Below, one piece after another: positions 21,205 through 34,000 of a stretch of DNA of 35,322 nt. The position numbers and the translations under genes were made by a program. Under the pieces are notes generated by a model. The model saw only the letters and a list, made by a program, of their open reading frames with translations. It searched no databases and was not told the DNA's origin. The stretch is taken from contig CAMPET010000349.1 in the NCBI GenBank assembly GCA_946803715.1, positions 1-35,322 of the forward strand, given 5' to 3'. The stretch comes from Beroe ovata (lineage: Eukaryota > Ctenophora > Nuda > Beroida > Beroidae). How positions within the stretch are numbered: the stretch's first letter is position 1; the number at the start of each line of letters is the position of its first letter.

Positions 21205-22340
21205 TCCATGCTGGTTTGGGGTCGGGATCATGTTCATGGTGTGAACTGGGATCAAGAAAAAGAGTGATGGAGCTACCAAGATGGCTCATGTCAGGAACAA
21301 GGATTCAGCTCTTAGCTGAAATTTGATGAATATGGCCCCCTGAACGCTCAATCCTGAACACTCAATGTTTGAATACAAACTAAGGAATTAAGAATGAAAG
21401 TGACCGTTTTCAAAACACATTTGTTTTAGTCCCTGTCAGCCTTTTCTGACAGAATCAACTATTTGGCAAGCATAAGAAGTATGTAGAATCTCTCTTTTGG
21501 CGAAACTTTTGTATCTTCATAAGAATGGATGTGAAATCTAAGCAGGACCCTCGTTAATTTATTGAATGCTAAGTTTTATCTACCCATTCTCGACACTTTG
21601 ATTGCTTCATTTTAATGCATTCGATCACTTCATGTTTCCTTCTAATTCCTACAATTTCTTCTGTTATTTCGCAGTAACAATTGACGTCTAATCTTCCATC
21701 TCACTTAGGATGTCAGATGCTATAATCATTGACAACGTCTTGGCCGGAGGATGAGGGTAATGGCTGTTACCTATCACTGAAAAGAGGTACAATGAGCTTG
21801 TGGCTAACAAGAAGAAGAGGTGGCCAAGAGGGAAGAAAATGGCGTTGCCGATTGAGGATNTGACAGAATCAACTATTTGGCAAGCATAAGAAGCAAGTAG
21901 AATCTCTTTTTGGTGAAACTTTTGTATCTTCGTGAAAATGGATGTGAAATCTAAACAGGACCCTCGTTAATTTATTGAATGCAAAGTTTTATTCTACCGA
22001 TTCTCGACACTTTGATTGCTTCACTTAAATGCATTCAATCACTTTTTTAAGGCATGTTTCCTTCTTATTCCCACAATTTCTTCTGTTATTTCACAGTAAC
22101 AATTGACGTCTAATCTTTCATCTCACTTAGGATGTCAGATGTTATGATCGTTGATAACACGTTGATAATGGCTTTTACCAATCACGGAAAAGAGGTGCAA
22201 TGTGCTTGTGGCTAGCAAGAAGAAGAGGTGGCCAAGAGGGAAGAAAATGGCGTTGCCGATTGAGGATATGATCATCAGACCGAGACAACAGGTGAATTAC
22301 TCATCAAATGAGGATTATCGAGAATGCGTTTCTTGGGGGA
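21205..22340. other. Region downstream of NFS1 containing a second haplotype-overlap block
   Basis: 21441-21859 and 21861-22267 are near-identical, both starting TGACAGAATCAACTATTTGG and the first ending at GCCGATTGAGGAT before N at 21860. As at 14454, this looks like two allelic contig ends. Within both copies a frame reads ...ITEKR(Y/C)N...KKKRWPRGKKMALPIED, and in the second copy it ends at a GTGAAT donor-like site (22291); it may be an exon of an unrecognised gene. Confidence 0.6.
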
Positions 22341-22450
22341 GGGAATCCAAATTATTTCAGTCACGTGACAGCAATTGACCAATGAGAACACAGATACAAC
22401 CAATGAAGATTAAAAAACTCTGTCACGTGATCAAAATAATTTGGGAACCC
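22341..22450. repeat. CACGTG-bearing terminal inverted repeat (~110 bp)
   Basis: The left end CCAAATTATTTCAGTCACGTGACAG (22347-22371) is complementary to the right end CTGTCACGTGATCAAAATAATTTGG (22420-22444), with weaker pairing outward to GGGAAT/AACCC. The middle holds two CCAAT boxes (22380, 22401). The reverse complement of its right half (TCACGTGACnnnGTTnnTTnAnnTTCATTGG) resembles sequence at 6632-6661, so it may be a small non-autonomous element family that carries E-boxes. Confidence 0.6.
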
Positions 22451-25400
22451 TCTCCAAGAACACCATTTTCTCAATCGGTTGCTACTATTTTGTTGAGTGC
22501 TGCTATAATCCTCATAACACTGGACATGCAACTTTGGTTTTAACACATGCGGTAACTTTGATTGTAATGTACCTATGTGGTACTGATGAGAAATATGCCC
22601 ATGTGCTCTGCAGTTCAGACATTATTCGGATTAAAACTTGCAATAATATGATGTTGCTAACGCTTATCCCAAGACTCTTTGTAACCAGAGTGCTTGTATG
22701 TGAAATCTTGTTATAATGAATCCAATCTCTGTGACACATGTTAAATTGGACACACTTATCACTTGATCAAATGTTCATGCAGTTCCATTAGCACCCGTAT
22801 CAACTAATCCCTCCTCATAATGCCGAGTTAAGATAGCTCAAAGTTAGCCTCTTCGTTCTAGTTGTAGTTTCCGTATCGATATTCCATGAGGTACAATTAG
22901 TACTTTCTAAAGTCGAATGGATGTCACGAGGGAGAGATAGGGAGGGAATGTAGTGTCCTTGGAGACTATTTACTCAGGAAACGGTCATTGTTTACCCAAT
23001 TAGGTAATTAAGTATATTATATTCATCCATATATGTACACTCTCTGAGTCCTTCCCATTCCCCACTTCATTGTTGTTTGTTTCACTATAGGAAAGTAGGA
23101 AAAATCCACGATTTGCCTAGGGCACGGGAGTAACTTTTCGAAGTTCATCTGATTTGCCTAACTTCTCCAATCCCCTGTTATTCGGATCGGCCTCTGACTA
23201 TTCCTGAAATAACAAACCCACCTTAAATGTATCGTTAAGAGGCTGAAAATATCGCAATTTCATACTGAGTTTCTCTCGATCGGCAATATTCTCTAACGAC
23301 CTGTTTTCCAATCCCCTGATATTACACTTCCTCATTATCATATATTCAGAGTCTATGCGATGGAGTTGCATGGCCGATACTCGGATCATAACCATCCAAT
23401 CATGCCTTATTTGGGCAAAATGCGTCAGTTTATGCCCTTATTTGGCGCGTGGAGATGGCCTTAGCGCGCACCAAGTCAACCTTCAGTCTGTCTTACAGTA
23501 CGATACCTGGACTCAGTAGTCTGTTCATGTTATCGTAATGGTCCAACCAGGAAAAACCACAAAATCCTCGCTACCTTGTTTCTCATTTGATGAACTCCTC
23601 CAACGAGTAGAAACTCGTGTCGCAGAGTTTTGGAGTTTTTCCAGAATTCCACTTGTCTCGTTTGTGAACACTGCAGCTACACTGATGGACATTGGACGTG
23701 TTGACGTTGTTGTATTTCATACTGGTGTATCAGTCTGTTTCCAGTACGAATTATTTTACGGAATTGCTTTCATTTAGTATTTCCAGCAAGGTTGAGCCTC
23801 TTTCCACATCCATGGCCCATTATTGCGTAGTCACTATACAGCTATACGATTGAAGTTGATGAGTTCTGTGATTTGTGTTATTCGACCGACCACATTCTAC
23901 CATCTTGATGTAATAAAGACACTTCAATAGTATCATCGCCAGACTGTCATAGGTTTATATCCAAAAACACGCCATAGTCCATCATACACACACGTACAAT
24001 AACAATAAGGACGTTGTATAGTATCACTTGTCAATATGATTGCTGTGTGATCGTCAATTGTCGTAGACAATCAGTCGCGTATAGCAGGATGGGTTCAATT
24101 TGTCATTTTCCACATTCGATATTTTTGACGAGTGTCACTTCTCTTCCAAGAACGGAATGATTTTACAAGTTACAGAAACCCCTGAAATCAAGCCAGCTGT
24201 CTCATTCAGGGATATGCAAGGGGGCAGCTGTTAATAATCCGAATTATCGGAACCGCAAAGGGATGGAAATGTTCATGAACACGCATACATGAACACACAC
24301 AAACACACACATACACACACAGAACGGTGGCCATGTTTCTGTATATTGGTCACGTGAGATAATGAGAGGCCACGTGACTTAACACAGGCCCGTGGTGGAG
24401 TGATGCTTCAAACAGGAATATATACCCGATAATTGGGGCTCATTTTGAGGTGATAACAGTTCCTAGCCCCCACTCATTCGCTCCTCATGAACTCCACCAT
24501 TATGCGTGTGTGTGTGTGTGTGTGTGTGTCTGTGTGTGTGTCGTATGCGTGTTGTGGAGTTGGGAACAGTTTTTGCTGGCTTTGGTGTCGCAGAGTTACT
24601 AAAGTGCAATTTTCTGTATGTCAATACTGTTCATTGCATTGTGAAGCAATGAATTCGAAGCAAGCAATATGAAGATTAACTGTTCTCAATTCGTGCTAAC
24701 ATCTCCACTGATCACAGAAATAGCGTCTAGTCGGTCGATCCATCTCGAGACAATACACACCACACTACTTTATCTTTGCAAAAATATAAGAAACGTCAAG
24801 TTTCTTTATTCAAGCCCAATTCACGGAATTGGGATGAAGTTGAATCTTTTTCGTTTCAACCATAACCCCATTGCGAACTGCATGAACTTTCATCTTGTGA
24901 ACCTTCAGTGTGGGTGTGTGCTCTCACTGGATGACTACATTATATTCGTTATTACTTATTCCCATAATTGGCATGTTAATGACAACAACGCAAAAAGCAT
25001 CACAAATAGCAGCATAATAACATATACCCCTCCCCAATTAAGTGGTAACATCTCGTGAAGCAACCCCAGCAACGTACCCATATACCATGCAAGACGTGAC
25101 ACATATTATAATGACTTGGCGTTACAATTTGTTACAATTGTAAATCACTCACTCTCCCACTACGCATATAATGAGTGGGTTAATGAGTCATAATGACCTG
25201 CTTCCACATCACATCCAAGTGTGCCTTAGACGCTTTGCCAAGCGACATTTTGTTCTGATTTTCTTAATTTTGATCCAGGTTATATTAAGTGGTTGCCAAT
25301 TATCGCATTGGCTTTGACACTGTCCTTAGGGCGTTCCGTATAGGCCAGTACCGGGTAACTGTCAACGGGCATTCAGAGTATGGATTTCATGTCAAGAGCA

Positions 25401-28250
25401 TCGATTTCTGTATCGCCCTAGTGGTCTGTCGAAACTTAGGTACTCATTCGACATAGCGTGCAATTCTGCCGTTTATTGAAATGTCAGATTTCGCAAACTC
25501 CGTGCCATCTTTCTTCACGGTAACCAGTTTGTACAAGACTCGCAATACGAAATCTTGAGTTGTATACGTCCAATACTTATAAATGCGTCCACTATTTAGA
25601 GATGCGTTAACCATAATATGGCTGTATTTTCATTGATGATTTGCCGATTTAAATGATTGATTATATTCAGACAAATTATAATTCCCCCTTATATTAGAGC
25701 CCCCGTTATTGATTTGCTGTGAAAGTGGGGCTGGGTTTGTCATTTCCCAGGGTCTTTGCTTGAAGCAAATCAATATACATTGTACATCATCAAGAAATAA
25801 CAGTTAACCTTTCTGCAATTCTAATCTTCAATTCTTGGCCCATGTCTGTATGACTATGACATCGCAAAAGAAGATGAAGAGACATATTGATGTATTTGTG
25901 AGGGTGACGTAAGTGTTTTGGGGAATTTCCAGATTCAATCGAGAATATTTAGAGCGTCCCTTTTCATAGTTAGAACACATCTAGATAAGTCGAAAGTTTC
26001 CATATCATTACTTAATAAGGGGTGATCGGAGAAGTCAGCGCCTTAATTCTTCAACACTCCTCTATTCAGAATGTATTGCTGCTTTTCACTATGGTTTTTG
26101 TACGGCCCGTCCCATATTCCACACCGACTCTTGTTTTAGGTACATATGTGTTTCGCATTATCCTCTGTTGCTATTAATATATGTGTTCTCGTCTTATAAT
26201 AATGAACGTGATGTTCTGAGGGCCATTGTTATGCTCCCCTTGACTATAAAAAGTATAATCTAAGTGTTGAGACTTGGTACCCGAAAAAAGGGATCTCTCA
26301 CCCCTCGTGAGATCACGCGAAGTCCATTGTAGTGCACCTCTCTTTCTCGTCTCAAAGACGTGTCAAGTCTCTTTGTGAGTGCTGTGCTGTCTGATTTCAC
26401 GCCTCAGTCACAATGCAGTTGCTCAAAGTCGGATAATGGATGTTGCTATAACGACGTACGGTTGCTATGGTTGCTTGAGCTGTTTTTGGTTGGTGAAGTG
26501 AGATGTTTTGCTGTTGATTCGATGTTTTTTTGCGATAAAAGAAGGCGGAGAGTGGCTAAAGTTGGCGTATAGTGCAACAAGATATACAATTATCCAGCTA
26601 TTATTACACCACGTCATGCTCAATTGCTCTCTCGCTTCACAAACCCATTTAAACGATCATAATATACCAGAATTTATGCGGCCATCATTATACGCACTGT
26701 GTGTCGACTGTCGTTATATATTTGCTATATTCCTATCACTCCATAACCTGTGTTTTATGCCTGAGTCAAGCCGTGAGAAAAATCGAAATTTGTGAGGTCA
26801 GTCGTCAGAGCAGCTATATTTGGAGGTGGATGCAGAAGAAACGAAGGTGCAATAGTTTAATCAAGGTTGCTGTAATTTTGAGGTCTGTGTGGTTGTTTAG
26901 TGGCAACTGAAGTCCATTGTTGTTCATGATAAACATCCTGCATAATGCGGCAACATTGATAGTTGCATCACTGAGTGCCAATCGGTGACGAAACGTAGGC
27001 ACATTATGATGTCATGCTATTGTGTTACCATAGTGACATCATTTTAGTGACGGACGTTTATTCTCGCGACTTTGCTACATCACCATCTTTCGTCTTTCGT
27101 TGCATCAGCGGTGGTTTCCGCCGAAAACATGTGTCGCAATTTCAAGTTTCATATCATCAGAATGCAAAATATGTGACGTCAAATGGCAACCATGTGATTA
27201 TTTGAGTATTAAATGATTTTGGAAACTTCCCTGACTAATAACTGGGGACCAAACATTTAATTCGAGTGGAAGATGCCACCCCATGACTCTGAATATTATT
27301 GCATAAAGTGGTCAAAATAGTGCTCCCAACCCGTTATTCGATTTAAAATTTCAAGTTAAAGAGCACGCCGACCTTTTTGATTTATGTCCAACCCCTTGGC
27401 TTTATTTCTTTAGGAGACACGGCCACCTTTCCTTGAGTCTTGGAGAATAATGCCTGATTGTATAATATTCAGCCGAATATAGGCCTTGTCCCCCCTCCTC
27501 GCGGCTGGGCAGATTTGTCAATTGACCGATAAATCGATGTATGCGCTCTGAACCCATAATATGTGGTGCAGAAGTCACTGATTTGGACCTTATTGCCACC
27601 TTTAATTGCACATCTCTCTGTATGGTTTGTGATCCTCAATATGCATATTCTAGCGCTGCACACCGAGGTTTTCTCCTGAATGAACAGCCTCTCTCTTTCT
27701 TACTTTCGACCAGATATAATGGGGCTCGATGATGCAATGATGGTGCCGTAATTATGATCAATTCCCAATCAGTCATACCAACCCACGTATCATATATTGT
27801 CTTGATACTCTCAGACTATTACTCTGTGTGTCATAATTGAGATTAGAGTACCGTCGTGTGAGCGCGTATCGGAGCACGACCTATGATGGGAGATGAAGAA
27901 GTAGTTTAAGGGTGACTTCTTGTTTGTGAGTTTGTTCAGGAATTTGACCTTAAACCCCGTCATAAGGTTTATAGATTTAGACTACATAATTCGTGTGTGT
28001 GTTGATGTTTATCGCTTGCAATTGCGGCTGGAATACTTTCCTCTCTCTTTTTACGAACGACGTTGGTTCGATGCAAGAAATGTCACTAAATATTACAATT
28101 CTGAATAATTTTGTTACGGATAAAACATGGCTGCATGAATTAGATGTTACTGTTTTGCACTAAGCATGTCCTGGTCTAATTAGGTTAATTTTCGAGCCCA
28201 ACATAACCCTAGAATATTTATTTTCTCCTCCAATGTGAATCGTTTCTGTC
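22451..28250. other. Long intergenic region, no gene recognised
   Basis: About 5.8 kb without a convincing exon on either strand. It contains a CA-rich stretch around 24293-24321, two CACGTG words at 24351 and 24371, a TATATACCC word near 24420, and a (GT)n microsatellite at about 24504-24540. Open frames here are short and lack paired splice sites I could trust. It may hold regulatory sequence for the gene starting at 28484. Confidence 0.5.
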
Positions 28251-28290
28251 TTTATATAGATCAGTCTGATCTGAGTCTGATCTCAGCATT
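28251..28290 (+). promoter_or_regulatory. TATA-type core promoter
   Basis: TTTATATAGA at 28251-28260 is followed about 25-30 bp later by TCTCAGCATTTC, an Inr-like position near 28285. A ~200-nt leader then leads to the ATG at 28484. The leader ends in a CA-rich microsatellite (28434-28474) only about 10 nt before the start codon. Confidence 0.55.
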
Positions 28291-28433
28291 TCTTGCTTCT
28301 CATACCAGCCTCATCCCTAGGAGCGGTCTATGTTTTGGAAGATGAGACGAGGATCCTAATATAGGACCAGCTGAAGCAGCAAGTGACATAGAATCACTGA
28401 CACCGACAGAAGCAGAAGAATAAAACAACGCTC

Positions 28434-28474
28434 ACACACACACACACAAACACACACAAACACACACACACACA
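28434..28474. repeat. (CA)n microsatellite in the 5' leader
   Basis: CACACACA runs broken by AA sit directly before CGATCATCATG. If the leader is transcribed as proposed, length variation here would change the 5' UTR of the following gene. Confidence 0.85.
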
Positions 28475-28483
28475 CCGATCATC

Positions 28484-30999
28484 ATGTCTCACCGCACTTC
28501 TCTGGGCGGGGGCAGGATGATGGCTGGACCGGGAACTTCCTATGGTCGAACCTCCCTCTCATCCAAAGGATTCAGGTGAGATCTTTGTGTAAACTACCGT
28601 TAGCTAAAAACACAACTTCGTCATTTTCGTTCTTCTAGAGTCCAACCACTTTCGCTGTCAATTCTAAAACAACTCGTTACCATAGCAACTATCATAGCAA
28701 CACTTAGCAACCTGCTGAACAACCGTGCGCGTCACCACAGGACCAGTAGAACATCTATGAATCGTGGTCGTGATAGCCGGGTAGCAGACCGGGTTAGGAG
28801 CAGTATCAGGAGGATCAGCACTGCTCTCTTCGAGAATCCCAAGGAGAAAACCGGCAAGGGACTTGGCACTCTCGACGAATCAGTTGAAGACAGTAAGTCG
28901 ATTGGATTGTTGTCTGTTTATAATCATGAAATGATTTGACCGATATATTGAGCAACGTATCTCAGAGAACGGAAATTGATATATGAAGCGCGCAAGTTCG
29001 GAGCGAGCATCCAATCATCCACATTAATGGGAACAAAAAGTTTTTTTTTCTGAACAAACATATATATTCGATTGTGAGTCAGAATATTACTGTGCCACCT
29101 GGAAGCATATTGTGTACGGTCAAAGCGCGCACGTGGTGTTACTAATAAAACACGTGTATGTATACAAATCGCAGCAGGGGTCCGTGGAGTAAAACGCGAG
29201 GTGTTTTTTCTTCTCATGTCTGTTTTTTGACTGTGCCTTCAAACTTGAAATTGATTCTTGGCTTCTGCCAGTCCGAATTAAAGTCCAGTTTTATACTGTT
29301 ACTGTACTACAGCGATGCAAATTCCCGTTTTTTGATACCTCAAATCCACGGTAGTTAATCGCATAGCAGAGAAATAATACCAGCTATTCGATTACCAGGG
29401 AGTATCTAATGAACCATACAACTCTCCTGAAGAGGAAATCCCCCTCCATTACCCCCGTGTGTAATTTCCTGGAAACTATGTGTGATCCGCCCTATGATCA
29501 CCATTATAGAGCCCACCCCAGTATCTCCCCAGCTATAGATTGATCCATTACGATCTCTCAAAACAATGGCCCACCTCCACACTTGCCATAGTCGTGAACA
29601 ACACCCGCCCACTCACTCGCTCACTCGCTCGCTCAAACATGAGTGACGATATATTCTTGCTAAATTGGATAATCTTATTTACAATGAGCTATTTTCGTTG
29701 AATCATAAATATCATAATGCTTACTATAATACAAACATAGTGCAATCTGCGACTACTACGTGCGCTGGTAGTGGTGCAAATTTGAGACTATGCGCACCAC
29801 GGGGGGTAGGGGGTGGAGAGTTGCTTTTGCATCATTCTCATCGTCCAGAAACAACCTCCCTATCTCATTCACTTTCTCTCTGTCATTGTGATGTTGTTCT
29901 GGGGGGGGGGTGAGATGTTGGGTTTCCTAATGAGTAGTCACATCCTATATAGCATACTCCGCATTACGAACCATAGGATTGCTATGGTTCAAAAGTGCGA
30001 AATCCAGGCTTCTTGGTTTACAACCCTTTACTTAGTTTACTTGTAGATAGGGATTGGGGATGTTCAGTTTTTGTCCGCTAAATCGGATCATTCTATTTCT
30101 CGATTTGAGCTTCGCTCTGTGGCGAGCTCAGCAATTTCTGGTGTGAATCATGTAATTGATGACAACAATAATGGATTCTACCATAGCAAATCATTTGGCG
30201 AATGGAACACATTTCCAACTTATTACACCTCCATGGTGGGCAATGCAATCATTATTTAGTTCCTTATATGCATGATTGATGGAGACATTAAAATGATTCC
30301 GGAGCTATGATTCGACCTAAATTAATCAATATATGACATGTGTAATGTATATACTATAATGCATTGAATTTGTATGTTGAGTACCCGTTTCGGATATTTT
30401 ATAGACTGCCAAATAGTTTTGATTATGTATACGTATAGTAAAGGACAATGTAATCTGCGAATTAGGTTATACCCGATTCAATGATATTTATGAAATGAAA
30501 TGTTAGCTAAATCGCTTTTGGGTTATCTGATTGGTTTTGCACGCATACCTATCGGCATACTTTACACCTCACTACAATTTATTTCATTACACGTGTTTAA
30601 GTACTCGGTGAGTTTCCATAAAATCGCCCGCTGTGCCGAAATGGTTGATTTTTCGTGGCGTTTTTTTCAAGTTCTGCTACTCCGATTGTTGGATAATTTC
30701 AGCCCTGAAATTCCGATATACTACGTTAACCATCTATCTATTTCATTTCACCGTATTCTGCATGCCTGTCCACTCCAGGGAGTTAAGTCCTCCATCATGA
30801 CTAATTGATCCACCTAACACACACCTATATGCTGAACAATTTAATTTCACTCTCACTTATTAATAACATTCGGAAATTAATTTTGAAGGTGGTGAAATAT
30901 ATTGCTCTTGTGGAGATTTTTCAAGGTAATTTTCCATCGTGTGAAAAGAATACTTTGACTTGTCCTCAGCTATAACGCCTTATTTCGGGGGGGGGGGGN

Positions 31000-31064
<65 letters not shown>

Positions 31065-34000
31065 ATCCTCCTGTCAAAATACCATCTGTTAACCGTACCA
31101 TTACACGAGTCATTAATTGTCATAAGCAGAAGGAAGGGCACTATTTATTAAAAGTGGGAAGATATTGTAATCACGTGTCACCATAACCACGTGTCCAGAG
31201 ATCACCAAGCTTTCCGTGTGTCACGTGGTATCTTTGCACGTGTCACGTGGTGTCACGTGAGGTTTCCCGGGTGTCACGTGCCATGTAAAGCACTTTTCAC
31301 GCTGTACCTGTCACATTGGAGGAGAGGGGGAGTGGGGGGAGGGGGTGGGAGTGATCACAGCGATATTAATAATGTCGCTTTTATTACTTTACTAGGGAGC
31401 CCGTCAAGTACTCAAGTGGTCACGATATACATCAATGCATCAGATAACGAAACGACTCACGTATTGTGAAAGATGTTGGACGTAGTAGCTTAAATCCAGA
31501 TTCCAGATCAAGAACAATCACAGCAANCCTGTCACATTGGAGGAGAGGGGGAGTGGGGGGGAGGGGGTGGGAGTGATCAAAGCGATATTAATAATGTCGC
31601 TTTTATTACTTTATCACGATCATACGGAACATTACATATTGATTGATATGTCACGTGACTCCTGCCACCTTACTATCAGTCGCAATTGTGATGGATTGTG
31701 CTGGTCTTATAGCTACTACTATAAGTCGTGCATTGATTTGGAAATAGCTCGAATTCCATACTATTTTCATACAAGTTCACATTTTTGGGTCATGTCCCTC
31801 ATTTCTCAAATTCATGAGCCTTGCTCAATGCTTTATTGCGCTATATGCGCATTGCACGCCTCCACACGCCACTTAATTGCTTTACTTTGTTTTAAGGTGT
31901 GATTTGCAACTTAATTTGGCAATTTTGAATTAGGTGGACATTTATCAGTCAAACCAATACATGGCCTCATACATGGCCAATAGCCATTGGCACTTTATTG
32001 TTATAAACTGACTAGTATGACATGAAACTCATATAAATGACTAAGTAGTAGGTATGCAATATGACATGAAAAGTGGTTTCAAACGTTTCACATCTTGACT
32101 TGTGTCTCTCGATTTGACCATCAATGATAGTGTCGTGCTTGTCGAGTCTATGGTTGTTATGATTCAAACCTTGCTTGGTTAATTGGTTTCACCCGCCATT
32201 GAACAAAAACTTGATATTTCAAGTTTAACTGATCTTTTATGTTCAAATGAAGCTTCATCATCTGAAGTCTTAGATCCCACATATCATATAATTATACCTC
32301 GTGGCTGAACCATTTCATTTATGTTTTGGTGCGAGTGACTCATTTGGGCGAACATGTTTATAAATTTGAAACTATCCTCCAAGCCACGCTATGCCTCGCC
32401 CTAGGCCCCCACATCGTGTCACATATCCATGTTTCAAGCTCTGTCCAGCTATAGTATGATAATGAACACATATATTTTGAAACATGTAATCACGAGTCGA
32501 ACTGTGACCCTCGCTTTTATGTAAACGACTCAGCCACCCAAATTCCATTTCAATTCCATTTTCCAACACTCACACAATCAGATGGTAGAAGCTCAACCCT
32601 GAATTTGTCGAAAGTGCAAGTAATTTCCCTATGATGATGAATTTGAGTCTCACATAGCACATGCGACGGCGTGTTATTAACGATCAGTTTAATCCGAACT
32701 CACAGATTGGAACTGGTGCCATTATTATAGATAGATGTATGAATTTTTACCGTATTGTAGAAGTGCTGGAGCTGTGCTTGCTCACCCAATGAGCGAATCT
32801 GAGCTCTTTATTATGGTGGTGGTCATTGTTATAAAGTGGGATTATTACTGCATTACTGGAAATGTGTTGAGGTGAAATAATAGAGAAACCTATGGGAACG
32901 GGATGTATTTAGCCTTGATCAGCCTTAATATAGAACCTCGATGGAAAATGATGCTTGTCGTCAAGGTGGAAGTCATGCCCTTGGCCTCGTGAATATCTTG
33001 GTTTGCGTTTCCTTATTACGATCATCAACCATGTTCCATAGGAAAATTAAGATGTTAAAGGCATGATATCTTGAAATACTCTGTAGGCTAATTTGAGATC
33101 TGTTATCGCTGTCCCACGTGTTTTAAATTGCGCATTCATTTAGACGACCCCGTTTATGAAGACGTTTATATTATTTTTGATGATAGTTGAATGTGTATAT
33201 TTAGCTCTATCGGTGAATGATGTGATATTGGAACTGCTCTGTGGTTGTTTCGCAAAATCCGGTTCCGAATAACACACGCCTTTACTTTATTTTCTTCTTC
33301 TGTGTTTTCCACGGAATTGATATTTTGATTTAAATCGAAAATTATAAATCTCTCTTTTAATAAATTATTAATAAATTTATCCGCAAAAATAATTATTGAC
33401 TAAACAGCCCACATGTGCACAATGATATACTTGCCAATTCAACAAGCAATGTTAAATCGAGTACAAATATTGCGATGTACGCTACGCGCGACGAACATAG
33501 TCTTGTTACTCGATATAAATGTTCGAGAGCTCATCGGTTTTGCACTAAACAGTCTCACACACTACATCATTGCTGGGTAAAAAATTTTTATTTTCATTCA
33601 CAACTACCATCAATTCCTTGAACTTGCAAGAATTCGGCTTCATTCATGTTTTGTTAGTTTTACACGTTTTGATTTAAATAATTCCTTTGAACAAGATTCG
33701 GAAATTTATTTGCACACTGATCCTTGCTTCTTTGGAATCGAAAACGGAATAAGCACCTAACGTTACTAGGTAATGTATCTATACGCGTGGGTACATGAAC
33801 TTCAATCTTATCTGGAAACTCCGATATATGCCTCACTTCACAAACACCCAGTTTGAGCTTTGTTTCACTTTGTCGCCTCGGCGCTTTCCGGAAACTATAA
33901 AAGCGATACACATAGCTTAAGTCATAAGTTGGAACATTTGAGTGCGTGAGCTTCCTTTATTGAATGTGATCGGTGTTTTATATAGGTTGTGAATATATTT

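Noticed and set aside
24669-25058. 129-codon plus-strand frame
   Set aside because: No family resemblance, no splice sites and chance-like composition in an AT-rich region.
30500-30808. 102-codon plus-strand frame with hydrophobic segments
   Set aside because: No recognisable motif and no neighbouring exon in phase; hydrophobicity is expected from T-rich sequence.
30960-31151. Poly-proline frame
   Set aside because: Produced by the 63-base C run next to an N; an assembly artefact.
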